NCBI GenBank assembly: GCA_031263835.1
Contig: JAISEZ010000183.1
Span: forward strand, 1-8,303
Direction: 5' to 3'
DNA length: 8,303 bases
Source of the DNA: Tannerella sp.
Lineage (GTDB): Bacteria; Bacteroidota; Bacteroidia; Bacteroidales; Tannerellaceae
Each line of letters starts with the position of its first letter. Within the stretch, counting starts at the first letter, position 1. The position numbers and the translations under genes are program-made. Positions 1-6,591 of the stretch are shown here, piece by piece. The notes under the pieces were generated by a model. That model did no database searches. It worked only from the letters and a program-made list of their open reading frames with translations, and was not told where the DNA came from.

Positions 1-50
1 CTTCAGGTTCGGGGCTTTTTTGCTTCAACGTTTCCGGGAAAAATGCCGTA

Positions 51-1466
51 TCAGATTTTGTAATACGCTTCCCAGCCGCTGCGGGGCGGTTCGCCGGCCA
101 GCAGCGCGTTGGCAAACGGATTGTTGGTAATTTGCCGCGTCGTCGCGTCAAACTCCAGTTTCTGATTCAACCGCTGTGCAATCACGCCCAGACAGAATAC
201 CTGACTCAGCGGGCCGGATATTTCGAACGGCGACCGCGTCTGTTCCCTGCCCAGACAGGACAGCAGGAAGTTGGCGTAATGGTTGGAGGGTGATTCGGGC
301 ACTTCCGGCAGCTTGGACTGCATTTCCCTGGCCTTCTCTTCCGGAATGATGGACAGCGGACTGCCGTGCGAACTGCCCTTGAAGGTCAGTTCCTTGCTGT
401 AGATAATCTTGCCCGGATTCAGCTTGGTCGGCTGCAGCTTGCCGCCGGCCACGGGCGGGACGTTCGGGTCGATGTCCGACGTTCCGTAACCGGCCGGAAC
501 GGTCGGAACATTATCCACGCCATCGTACCAGTTGATGTCCAGCGCCGGCATACCCTTGCGGGCGGCAAAGCGGAATTGAATCGTCGACGACATGGGATAG
601 AAATAATCGTTATGCTCTTTCAGCATGACCGGATTGACTTCGTAAGGCAATCCCAGTTCGAGGAACTGGTGCACCGTGTCGATGAGATGCGCGCCCCAGT
701 CGCCCAGCGCGCCCATGCCCAGGTCGTACCAGCAGCGCCAGTTGCCGCGGTGATAGCGGTCGTTGTATTCGTGATACCGGACAGCCATGTTCCAGGTGTC
801 CCAGTCCATGCCGGCCGGAATCGGCTCCGCGTCGGGGTACTTGAAGATGCGCGAATCCCAGTCGTGCCAGCGACGCGCAGAGTTCATGTGCGCCGTGACT
901 TCCGTCACGTCCCTGATGATTCCGGCCTCTTTCCAGGCCTTGAACTGGAAATAATTCGCTCCGGAATGTCCCTGATTACCCATCTGCGTCACGACCTTCG
1001 GGTATTTTTTGGCGGCGGCAATCATCAGTTCACCTTCGAGAAACGTGCGGCACATCGGTTTCTCTACGTAAATGTGCTTGCCCGACTTGATGGCCTGCAC
1101 CGAAACCGGATAGTGTGCAAAGTCGGGGATGCCGGCCGATACGGCGTCAAATTCGTTCCCCATCCGGTCGAACATCTCCCGGAAATCCTTGAACCGCCGT
1201 GCGTTCGGAAACATCGCCATAATATCCTGCGTATGCTTCGCCCCCATATCGACGTCGCACAGGGCTACCACATTGGCCAGTCCCGTTTTGGCAAATTGCC
1301 TGATAATCTCGTTGCCCTGGAATCCGATGCCGACACAGGCCAGATTCACCTTCTCATTCGCGCCCGTAATCCGGCTGTAACTTGCCGCATTCAATCCCGC
1401 ACCGCCCAGGGCCAGTCCGGCGGAAGCCGCGGTTGCTGTCTTTAAAAAATTTCTACGTGTATACAT
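51..1466 (-). CDS. Tat-exported Gfo/Idh/MocA family oxidoreductase
   Basis: This is a complete NAD(P)-dependent sugar-oxidoreductase-type protein of about 471 residues, probably acting outside the cytoplasm. Residues 4-9 read RRNFLK, a twin-arginine export motif. An Ala/Gly-rich hydrophobic stretch follows, with a likely cleavage site near residues 26-28. The Rossmann nucleotide-binding loop GIGFQG lies at about 46-51, and the family EKP motif, whose lysine is usually the catalytic or cofactor-contacting residue, lies at about 135-137. The C-terminal half has the Trp/Tyr/His/Gly-rich pattern (WRCWYDLGMGALGDWGAHL) usual in secreted Bacteroidota members. The substrate cannot be read from sequence; modified sugars or inositols are typical. 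I chose the ATG at 1466 because it puts the RR pair close to the N-terminus. An in-frame ATG at 1475 would add three residues (MIF). The gene begins about 20 bases after the methyltransferase stop, with no convincing promoter between them, so co-transcription is likely. Confidence 0.9.
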   Translation of the reverse strand: MYTRRNFLKTATAASAGLALGGAGLNAASYSRITGANEKVNLACVGIGFQGNEIIRQFAKTGLANVVALCDVDMGAKHTQDIMAMFPNARRFKDFREMFDRMGNEFDAVSAGIPDFAHYPVSVQAIKSGKHIYVEKPMCRTFLEGELMIAAAKKYPKVVTQMGNQGHSGANYFQFKAWKEAGIIRDVTEVTAHMNSARRWHDWDSRIFKYPDAEPIPAGMDWDTWNMAVRYHEYNDRYHRGNWRCWYDLGMGALGDWGAHLIDTVHQFLELGLPYEVNPVMLKEHNDYFYPMSSTIQFRFAARKGMPALDINWYDGVDNVPTVPAGYGTSDIDPNVPPVAGGKLQPTKLNPGKIIYSKELTFKGSSHGSPLSIIPEEKAREMQSKLPEVPESPSNHYANFLLSCLGREQTRSPFEISGPLSQVFCLGVIAQRLNQKLEFDATTRQITNNPFANALLAGEPPRSGWEAYYKI

Positions 1467-1484
1467 GAAAATCATTCTATATAA

Positions 1485-3788
1485 TTAATAACTCAAAATA
1501 CTCGATTCAATACATTCCTTTTCGTCTTCATTCAGACGGAATATTTCATACACAAGTTCGTCAATCTTCCGGTCGATGGCCTCGCTTTCATCCTGGTGCG
1601 CATCCGACGTCCGCCGGTTGACCCACGAAATCACTTCCGTCTCGACTTTGATATTCGGAAGAGGTATCCTTAACGCCTCCAGCGCCGGGATGTCGATTTG
1701 CCGTTCGCCGCCGGACAGGCGCGGCAAATCGTGCAACAGGTAGCGCCCCGGCCTGGAATTGAGCACGCCCAGCAGGTATTTCAGGTGCTGTCCGGCCGCA
1801 AAACAGGCCTTATCCAGAATGGCGCAGCCGAGGTAGTCAATGCAGAAGTCCGCCGTCGCCGACTCCCGCTGCCATACGATTTTCTGCGTCAGGAAATCAT
1901 CCCATTCGCTCGTCGCGCTGTAGCGTTGCAGCGCATACCATTCGAACGTCACGCCCACTTCCTTCGCATCACGGTTAACCAGTTTTTCCCTGAACTTCTC
2001 CAGGTGTTCGTAAATGGCCGGATACTGCTGCCGGAAACGCTGTTCGGCGCGTTCGGAAGCCGTCTTGATGGTGGCGTCGTACAGGAGGGGAAAGTGCCAG
2101 GGAATGCAGATGAGCCACAAGTCCGTCTTTTCGGGCATAAACCGCCGGACGTCCCTGCCACGCAACAGCGGCTTGATGATGTCCGTATTCTTGTAGTCCG
2201 CCCGGATAAATTCCTCCCTCAGATTGCCGTCAATAACAAACGCTTCGTCACAGCCGGTATATATGCCCGGATACATGCGTATATCCCATAAGCCGAGCGG
2301 CGTGCCGGCCTGTTCGATTTTGTCCCTGATATTTTTTTCCGTGTCGGAAGGAACGGTAAACGTCACCGGGGCATCCGCTTCGTTCCGGCTTTCCGCAGCG
2401 AAAAGCGTCGCGTGCTGCAGCAGGTAGTCTTCCAGCGCGGTCTTTTGAGGCTCATAGTCCTCCTTTATCCGGCAGTTCATCATCCGGTACTGATTGCGCG
2501 CCTTCTGGAAAACGACGATGCCTTTCCCGGAAAGCGTATCCTCAATCACCCACAGCGGATTTGTCTCTTCCATCAGGTATGGATGTATCTTATCGGCCGA
2601 AACAGGCTTCGACGTGAAACAGGACAGGCTTCCTTCCTGCCGCAGCAGCCGGTTTCCCAGTTCGCAGAAGAGGCTGATTGCTTCGCCGGTACGCCTGTAT
2701 GACTTGTAGTTCATCTGTCTGTACCGGCTGACGGCTTCGCTGACCGGCGGGTTTTGCATACGGGAAGGGCAGCCGATGAGGCTGTCGAAGCCGACGAAAT
2801 CGCCCGTTTCATCCCATAATTCCGGAAATTCGCGACGCCATTCCACCGCCTGTTCAAAGACGGGATTGTCATTCCGCCGGTCTTCCTGCCGGGAAAAGCG
2901 GCTGACGGAGGCGTCGCCGCAACGGACATTGCACGCAGCGACCGAAGCGGCCAAAGAAGTATCCGTCTCCGGGCAAAGATGCTTCAGCAGTTCCGTCCAC
3001 AAGCGCAGGCGGCAAACCGATACGGCCGTCGGGTCAACATCGACGCCGAACAGACAGGATGCGAGGAGCGTCTGTTTTTCATGCAGAAAGGTGTCCCGAA
3101 TCCGCCGGCCTTCCGGGTCGGACGCTCTCAGCCGGCAGGTGTCGAAACGCTTTTTATCAAACACAACCAGTTCCTGTCCGGCGGCTACTACCTTGTATTG
3201 AAACAGGGGGTCTCCGTTCCTGTCGGTCAGGATACCCAGTCGCGACTTGAGGGCAATCATTTCATTCAGCAGCGTAACCGGAAAATGTCCCGAACCCGTG
3301 ACCGGGTCGCAAAAGCGTATCGTCCGGAACACCTCGTTTGCCTCGGCTATATTGTCGCCGATGTGATAGGACAGTTCCACCGGATTCGTGCAACTGCTTC
3401 CGATGATTTCGTTGAACCGCTGCAGTACCGCCCGTGTCACCGCGTCGCGACACATCCATGAAAGTGCGTAGGGAGGAATCGTCTCCTCCGAATCCAGCCT
3501 GTCAACCGTGAACATTAACGCGGAAACCAGCTGCGACACCGTTACTCCTTCTTCCTCCATCCATTCCCGGACGGTTTCCGCCGCGTCTTCTTCCGGGCGC
3601 CACATCCAGTGTGCCCCTTCCCGCGGCGTCAGAAGATATTCCCCGTTTTCCCGCATCTCCTTCAGCCCTAATCGCTCAAGCAATGCCGCATACCGGAATG
3701 CACCCTCGAAAGGGACTTCTCCGGAAAAATCCGTCGGGAGCCTCTGAAAAAAAGGTATATCCGGTAGTTTGTTTTTATCTGTACACAT
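1485..3788 (-). CDS. Eco57I-like N6-adenine DNA methyltransferase protein, catalytic motif degenerate
   Basis: This 767-residue protein resembles the methyltransferase plus specificity part of type IIG (Eco57I/TaqI-like) restriction-modification enzymes. The SAM-binding motif I is clear (DPVTGSGHF, about 161-169), and it is followed by FGVDVDPTAVSVCRLRLW (about 247-264), a family hallmark. After the beta strand FDSLIG (334-339), active members have NPPY; here residues 340-343 are CPSR. An NPPV occurs further on (346-349) but out of register with the strand. The C-terminal half carries TaqI-like target-recognition signatures: IIKPLLRGRDVRRF (about 537-550), KIVWQRES (636-643) and HLKYLLGVLNS (668-678). 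Family members of the IIG type often exceed 1000 residues with an N-terminal nuclease; no such domain or PD-ExK motif is evident, and no separate restriction gene is in view. I infer a catalytically impaired, possibly DNA-binding protein. The ATG at 3788 lies 16-25 bases from a plausible transcription start. Confidence 0.8.
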   Translation of the reverse strand: MCTDKNKLPDIPFFQRLPTDFSGEVPFEGAFRYAALLERLGLKEMRENGEYLLTPREGAHWMWRPEEDAAETVREWMEEEGVTVSQLVSALMFTVDRLDSEETIPPYALSWMCRDAVTRAVLQRFNEIIGSSCTNPVELSYHIGDNIAEANEVFRTIRFCDPVTGSGHFPVTLLNEMIALKSRLGILTDRNGDPLFQYKVVAAGQELVVFDKKRFDTCRLRASDPEGRRIRDTFLHEKQTLLASCLFGVDVDPTAVSVCRLRLWTELLKHLCPETDTSLAASVAACNVRCGDASVSRFSRQEDRRNDNPVFEQAVEWRREFPELWDETGDFVGFDSLIGCPSRMQNPPVSEAVSRYRQMNYKSYRRTGEAISLFCELGNRLLRQEGSLSCFTSKPVSADKIHPYLMEETNPLWVIEDTLSGKGIVVFQKARNQYRMMNCRIKEDYEPQKTALEDYLLQHATLFAAESRNEADAPVTFTVPSDTEKNIRDKIEQAGTPLGLWDIRMYPGIYTGCDEAFVIDGNLREEFIRADYKNTDIIKPLLRGRDVRRFMPEKTDLWLICIPWHFPLLYDATIKTASERAEQRFRQQYPAIYEHLEKFREKLVNRDAKEVGVTFEWYALQRYSATSEWDDFLTQKIVWQRESATADFCIDYLGCAILDKACFAAGQHLKYLLGVLNSRPGRYLLHDLPRLSGGERQIDIPALEALRIPLPNIKVETEVISWVNRRTSDAHQDESEAIDRKIDELVYEIFRLNEDEKECIESSILSY

Positions 3789-3805
3789 GCCTGTTTACCA
3801 TATAG

Positions 3806-3838
3806 CTCTGCAAAAATAGGAAAAATCCCGTATCTTTG
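3806..3838 (+). promoter_or_regulatory. Bacteroidota promoter for the aminopeptidase gene
   Basis: TATCTTTG at 3831-3838 matches the TAnnTTTG -7 consensus exactly. A weak -33 candidate, TCTG at 3806-3809, is 21 bases upstream, which is the usual spacing. Transcription would start around 3843-3846, giving a leader of about 20 A/T-rich bases and no Shine-Dalgarno sequence before the ATG at 3864, as is common in this phylum. Confidence 0.7.
3811..3818 (-). promoter_or_regulatory. Bacteroidota -7 promoter element for the methyltransferase gene
   Basis: Read on the minus strand this is TATTTTTG, a full match to the Bacteroidota TAnnTTTG -7 consensus, 22 bases before the ATG at 3788. A clear -33 TTTG partner is not visible; TGTG lies about 22 bases upstream. 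The element sits where the -33 region of the opposing aminopeptidase promoter should be, so the two promoters probably compete. Confidence 0.5.
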
Positions 3839-3863
3839 CTCACATAATTAAAAAAACACGGTT

Positions 3864-5246
3864 ATGTTCAAGAAAGAAACTTACCTGAAACGACGCGCGG
3901 ACTTGAAAAAAGCCCTCGGAAGCGGCGTGTTGCTTTTCTTCGGAAACGACGAAAGCAGTTGCAATTATGCGGACAATACGTATCCGTTCCGGCAGGATTC
4001 CACCTTTCTGTATTTTTTCGGATTGCCGTTTGCCGGCTTGTCGGCCGTAATGGATTTGGACGAAGACAGGGAATTCATTTTCGGCGACGAATTGACGATG
4101 GACGCGATTGTATGGACGGGCATCCGGCCGACGCTGCGCGAAAAGTGTGAAGCGGCGGGCATACGGCACGTGAAACCCTCCGGAGAACTGGGCGCGTATC
4201 TCCAAAACGCCGTCCGGAAAAGCCGGCCCGTTCACTACTTGCCGCCTTACCGGCCGGAACATCAAATCAAGCTGTGGGCGATGCTCGGGGTGCTGCCGGG
4301 GCAGGAAACGCCTTCGACGCCGTTTGTCAGGGGCGTTGTCAACCTGCGGAATTACAAGACGGAAGAGGAGATTGCCGAAATCGAAAAGGCGTGTCGCGTG
4401 ACGGCAGACATGCACCTCGCCATGATAAAAACGGTACGTCCGGGCATCCGCGAGTGCGAAGTGGCGGCAGCCGTCGAGGCGGTCGCCGCCGCACAGAACT
4501 GCCGGCTGTCGTTTCCGACCATCGCGACGGTCAACGGGCAGACGCTGCACAATCATTTTCATGGAAACACGGTGAAGAGCGGCGATTTGTTCCTGCTCGA
4601 CGCCGGCGCCGAAACCGAAACGGGATATGCCGGCGACCTGTCGACAACCGTCGCGGCAGACCCGGTCTTTACGGCCCGCCAGCGCGACGTGTACGACATA
4701 CAGACCGCCTGTTACGAAGCGTCGGTAGCGGCTTTGCGGCCGGGCGTCCGTTTCGAGGAAGTCTATGACCTTTCCGCGAAAGTCATCGTCGAGGGGTTGA
4801 AAAGCCTCGGACTGATGCGCGGCGATGCGGCGGAAGCGGTGGCGGAAGGCGCACATGCGCTCTTTTATCCGCACGGACTGGGGCACATGATGGGACTGGA
4901 TGTGCATGACATGGAGAATCTCGGCGAAATCTACGTCGGGTATGACGGACAGCCCAAAAGCAGGCAGTTCGGACGCCGGTCGCTGCGGCTGGCGCGCCGG
5001 CTGGAGCCGGGTTTCGTACACACCGTCGAACCGGGCATTTATTTTATCCCCGAACTGATAGACCGGTGGTATGCCGAAAAGAAGTTCGCCGACTTTATCA
5101 GCTACGACCGGGTCATGACCTACAGGGACTTCGGCGGCATCCGCAACGAAGACGATTACCTGATTACGGCCACCGGCGCACGCCTGCTGGGAAAGAAAAT
5201 CTCCCGAAAGGCGGAAGACATGGAACGGATGAGGACGCTTTCATAA
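3864..5246 (+). CDS. pepP: Xaa-Pro aminopeptidase (aminopeptidase P, peptidase family M24B)
   Basis: This 460-residue cytoplasmic metallopeptidase removes the N-terminal residue from peptides whose second residue is proline. Residues 1 to about 170 form the aminopeptidase P N-terminal domain (FFGNDESSCNYADNTYPFRQDSTFLYFFG). The rest is the pita-bread M24 catalytic domain. All five dinuclear-metal ligands are present: Asp246 and Asp258 in DAGAETETGYAGD, His341 in HGLGHMMG, Glu389 in VEPGIYF and Glu429 in IRNEDDY. The His-rich LHNHFHG segment before the first Asp corresponds to the substrate-binding histidine region. The spacing of the two Asp residues is one longer than in the E. coli enzyme, a variation I believe is normal for Bacteroidota members. 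No signal peptide is seen. Length is close to that of E. coli PepP. The gene has its own promoter and is divergent from the methyltransferase gene. The activity assignment is strong; peptide versus dipeptide (prolidase-like) preference is less certain. Confidence 0.94.
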   Translation: MFKKETYLKRRADLKKALGSGVLLFFGNDESSCNYADNTYPFRQDSTFLYFFGLPFAGLSAVMDLDEDREFIFGDELTMDAIVWTGIRPTLREKCEAAGIRHVKPSGELGAYLQNAVRKSRPVHYLPPYRPEHQIKLWAMLGVLPGQETPSTPFVRGVVNLRNYKTEEEIAEIEKACRVTADMHLAMIKTVRPGIRECEVAAAVEAVAAAQNCRLSFPTIATVNGQTLHNHFHGNTVKSGDLFLLDAGAETETGYAGDLSTTVAADPVFTARQRDVYDIQTACYEASVAALRPGVRFEEVYDLSAKVIVEGLKSLGLMRGDAAEAVAEGAHALFYPHGLGHMMGLDVHDMENLGEIYVGYDGQPKSRQFGRRSLRLARRLEPGFVHTVEPGIYFIPELIDRWYAEKKFADFISYDRVMTYRDFGGIRNEDDYLITATGARLLGKKISRKAEDMERMRTLS

Positions 5247-5292
5247 TGCAAAATAATCAGGATATAACCGTTCGTTTTTCTCGACACGTCGG

Positions 5293-5363
5293 GAAGTTTT
5301 CGTATAGCTATACGGAGTTTCCGGATAACTCTCCGAAATTTCCGGGATGTGTCCCGAAGTTTT
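5293..5363 (+). repeat. Four phased GAAGTTTT-like motifs with a palindrome and a short hairpin
   Basis: Related cores start at 5293 (GAAGTTTT), 5315 (GAGTTTCC), 5335 (GAAATTTCC) and 5356 (GAAGTTTT), spaced 22, 20 and 21 bases, which is about two helical turns. Between the first two lies a perfect 14-bp palindrome, CGTATAGCTATACG (5301-5314). The last two are linked by a small stem, CGGGA 5343-5347 with TCCCG 5352-5356 and a TGTG loop. The stretch follows the aminopeptidase stop by about 45 bases and precedes the small membrane protein. It could be a weak terminator, protein-binding sites or a degenerate repeat; the sequence does not decide. Confidence 0.45.
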
Positions 5364-5391
5364 ATTTAACTGATGAATGTTAGTAGAATCA

Positions 5392-5676
5392 ATGAAAAAA
5401 AGCAGTATTTCCAACTATTGTAAACTGGCAACAGTATTACTTTTTGATGCCATACCTGTTTGGTTTACGGTTTCAGTAAGTATCAGCGGTTCGGATACTG
5501 ATTTTATGGGTTTCTGGCTAATGATAATGTATCTTTTCTTCCTGGCATTTAATGTCTGGGCGCTCATTCTATATTACCTTACTAAACGGATTAAGAAGCT
5601 TTGGCTGCGCGACATCCTGTTTTATGTTTTGCTGCTTCTGTTCCTTTTTAGCCCTGTATACTTTATGTTTTGGTAA
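5392..5676 (+). CDS. Small hypothetical membrane protein, three predicted helices
   Basis: I do not recognise a family. The product is 94 residues from the ATG at 5392 (MKKSSISNYC), or 99 residues from an in-frame ATG at 5377; I prefer the later start because Lys-Lys directly before the first hydrophobic stretch is a typical beginning. Three hydrophobic segments are visible: LATVLLFDAIPVWFTVSVSI, then FMGFWLMIMYLFFLAFNVWALILYYL, then a C-terminal LWLRDILFYVLLLLFLFSPVYFMF. A basic loop KRIKK sits between the second and third, suggesting it is cytoplasmic. The gene is visibly more AT-rich than its neighbours, and it has no recognisable promoter. It lies between the phased motifs and a long inverted-repeat element, so recent acquisition or low constraint is possible. 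Continuous hydrophobic coding and a clean stop make it a plausible real gene, but this is not certain. Confidence 0.6.
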   Translation: MKKSSISNYCKLATVLLFDAIPVWFTVSVSISGSDTDFMGFWLMIMYLFFLAFNVWALILYYLTKRIKKLWLRDILFYVLLLLFLFSPVYFMFW

Positions 5677-5694
5677 CGCAGATGAGTAAATAGC

Positions 5695-5950
5695 AGATAC
5701 TGCACGCGGCATGGTTTTGTGGATGGAAATGGAAAATAAAATATCAACACGGAGACACAGAGGACACGGAGATTCGTGTCTCAGCGGAACGAAGTTCCTC
5801 CTCTGTGGCCTCCGGGCAATTTCTTTCCTTACACGAAGAGCACGGAGAAAACACGGCGTTCCGCCGTACAGCTCTCCGTGTCCTCTGTGTCTCCGTGGTG
5901 ATAATTTATTTTTTATGTTCATGCACAAAACCATCCCGCGTGCAGTATCT
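5695..5950. repeat. Imperfect inverted-repeat element with 78-bp arms
   Basis: The left arm (5695-5772) and right arm (5873-5950) are reverse complements with about 8 mismatches in 78 positions. The inner parts of both arms carry the CACGGAGACACAGAGGACAC text, which I recognise as a widely dispersed intergenic repeat in many bacteria; its translation gives spurious proteins with RRHRGHG or PCPLCLRG. The 100-bp centre has further pairing: TTCGTGT 5773-5779 with ACACGAA 5831-5837, GGAAC-gaa-GTTCC (5786-5798) and ACGGCG-ttc-CGCCGT (5853-5867). No transposase is inside. It resembles a REP/BIME-like or MITE-like non-autonomous element. This element and the heptamer array described separately fill the gene-free stretch 5677-6009. 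Confidence 0.85.
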
Positions 5951-5990
5951 ACTAACTACTATCTACTAACTACTAACTACTATCTACTCT
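5949..5990 (+). repeat. Heptanucleotide tandem array, six units of CTACTAA type
   Basis: Six consecutive 7-bp units read ctactaa, ctactat, ctactaa, ctactaa, ctactat, ctactct. The array starts at the very end of the preceding inverted repeat and stops 19 bases before the TTG start of the sigma factor gene. It therefore occupies the region where that gene's promoter or leader should be. No TAnnTTTG element is seen between the array and the start. Confidence 0.85.
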
Positions 5991-6009
5991 TAATTTAACC
6001 CGCTACGGA

Positions 6010-6591
6010 TTGAAATTCTTACGCACGACAGCCGTCAGTGAAACGGACGAGGAACTGCTGCAACGCTATAAGGACACGGGCCATGCGGACAGCTTCGGGC
6101 AACTGTATGACCGGTACGTCCTGCTTGTGTACGGGCTTTGCCTGAAATACCTGCGGGACGAGACGGAAGCGCAGGATGCGGTCATGCAACTGTTCGAAGA
6201 ACTGATGACCAAAGTGTTGCGGCACGAGATACAGGTGTTTCGCACGTGGCTTCACACCGTGGCGCGGAATCATTGCCTGCAGCTGCTGCGCAGCCGGGAA
6301 CGCACCCTGTCCGTCGAATACCGTCCCGGCGTTATGGAATCGGACGAACTTTTGCATCTACTGGATGAAACGGAAGACGACGGCGACATCCGGATGCCGG
6401 CCCTGCGGGACTGCATGGAAAAGCTGCCCGAACGTCAGCGCACGTCGATTCTCCGTTTCTTTGCGGAAGAAATGTCGTATGCCGACATTGCGGAGGCGAC
6501 CGGTTATCCGTTGAAAAGCGTAAAAAGCTATATCCAGAACGGGAAACGGAATCTGAAGATTTGTATCGAACAAACAATGACTGGGGAATGA
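6010..6591 (+). CDS. ECF-subfamily RNA polymerase sigma factor
   Basis: This 193-residue alternative sigma factor recruits RNA polymerase to its own promoter set. Sigma region 2 spans about 28-95 (SFGQLYDRYVLLVYGLCLKYL, then DAVMQLFEEL for the core-binding helix, then FRTWLHTVARNHCLQLLR). Region 4 spans about 132-185, with LPERQRTSILRFFAEEMSYAD and the DNA-binding helix-turn-helix AEATGYPLKSVKSYIQNGKR. An acidic linker (DELLHLLDETEDDGD) joins them. The start is TTG; the resulting N-terminus MKFLRTT-ETDEELLQRYKDTG agrees with what I recall of Bacteroidota relatives, and no in-frame ATG lies early enough. The stop overlaps the next gene by ATGA, so the pair is translationally coupled. The upstream region holds a heptamer array instead of a recognisable housekeeping promoter, so autoregulation from an ECF-type promoter is possible but not shown. 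The target genes are not identifiable here. Confidence 0.92.
   Translation: MKFLRTTAVSETDEELLQRYKDTGHADSFGQLYDRYVLLVYGLCLKYLRDETEAQDAVMQLFEELMTKVLRHEIQVFRTWLHTVARNHCLQLLRSRERTLSVEYRPGVMESDELLHLLDETEDDGDIRMPALRDCMEKLPERQRTSILRFFAEEMSYADIAEATGYPLKSVKSYIQNGKRNLKICIEQTMTGE

Noticed and set aside
1..50. TTCGGGGCTTTTTT near the left edge as a terminator.
   Set aside because: It looks like the right half of a terminator stem with a T-run, but the matching left half would be outside the window, so it cannot be confirmed.
366..1445. A 359-residue open frame on the plus strand opposite the oxidoreductase gene.
   Set aside because: Arg/Val/His-rich shadow of a well-supported gene; no motif or start context.
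1493..1500. TATTTTG on the minus strand as a separate promoter for the oxidoreductase gene.
   Set aside because: One base short of the TAnnTTTG consensus and no -33 partner at the expected distance.
3840..5021. A 393-residue open frame on the minus strand opposite the aminopeptidase gene.
   Set aside because: It is antisense to a gene with all catalytic residues intact; the Arg/His-rich composition is typical of a GC-rich shadow frame.
5949..5990. The tandem array as a CRISPR.
   Set aside because: The 7-bp units are contiguous with no spacers, and no cas gene is nearby.
5569..5998. Open frames on both strands within 5569-5998 giving RRHRGHG and PCPLCLRG-like peptides.
   Set aside because: They lie mostly in the inverted-repeat element, mirror one another, and match the known pattern of spurious proteins from this dispersed repeat.
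6561..6587. A TTG start at 6561 for the TonB-domain gene.
   Set aside because: It would add nine residues encoded entirely inside the sigma gene; the ATG at 6588 with ATGA overlap and a purine-rich upstream fits better and gives the expected MNILLKYIRG beginning.
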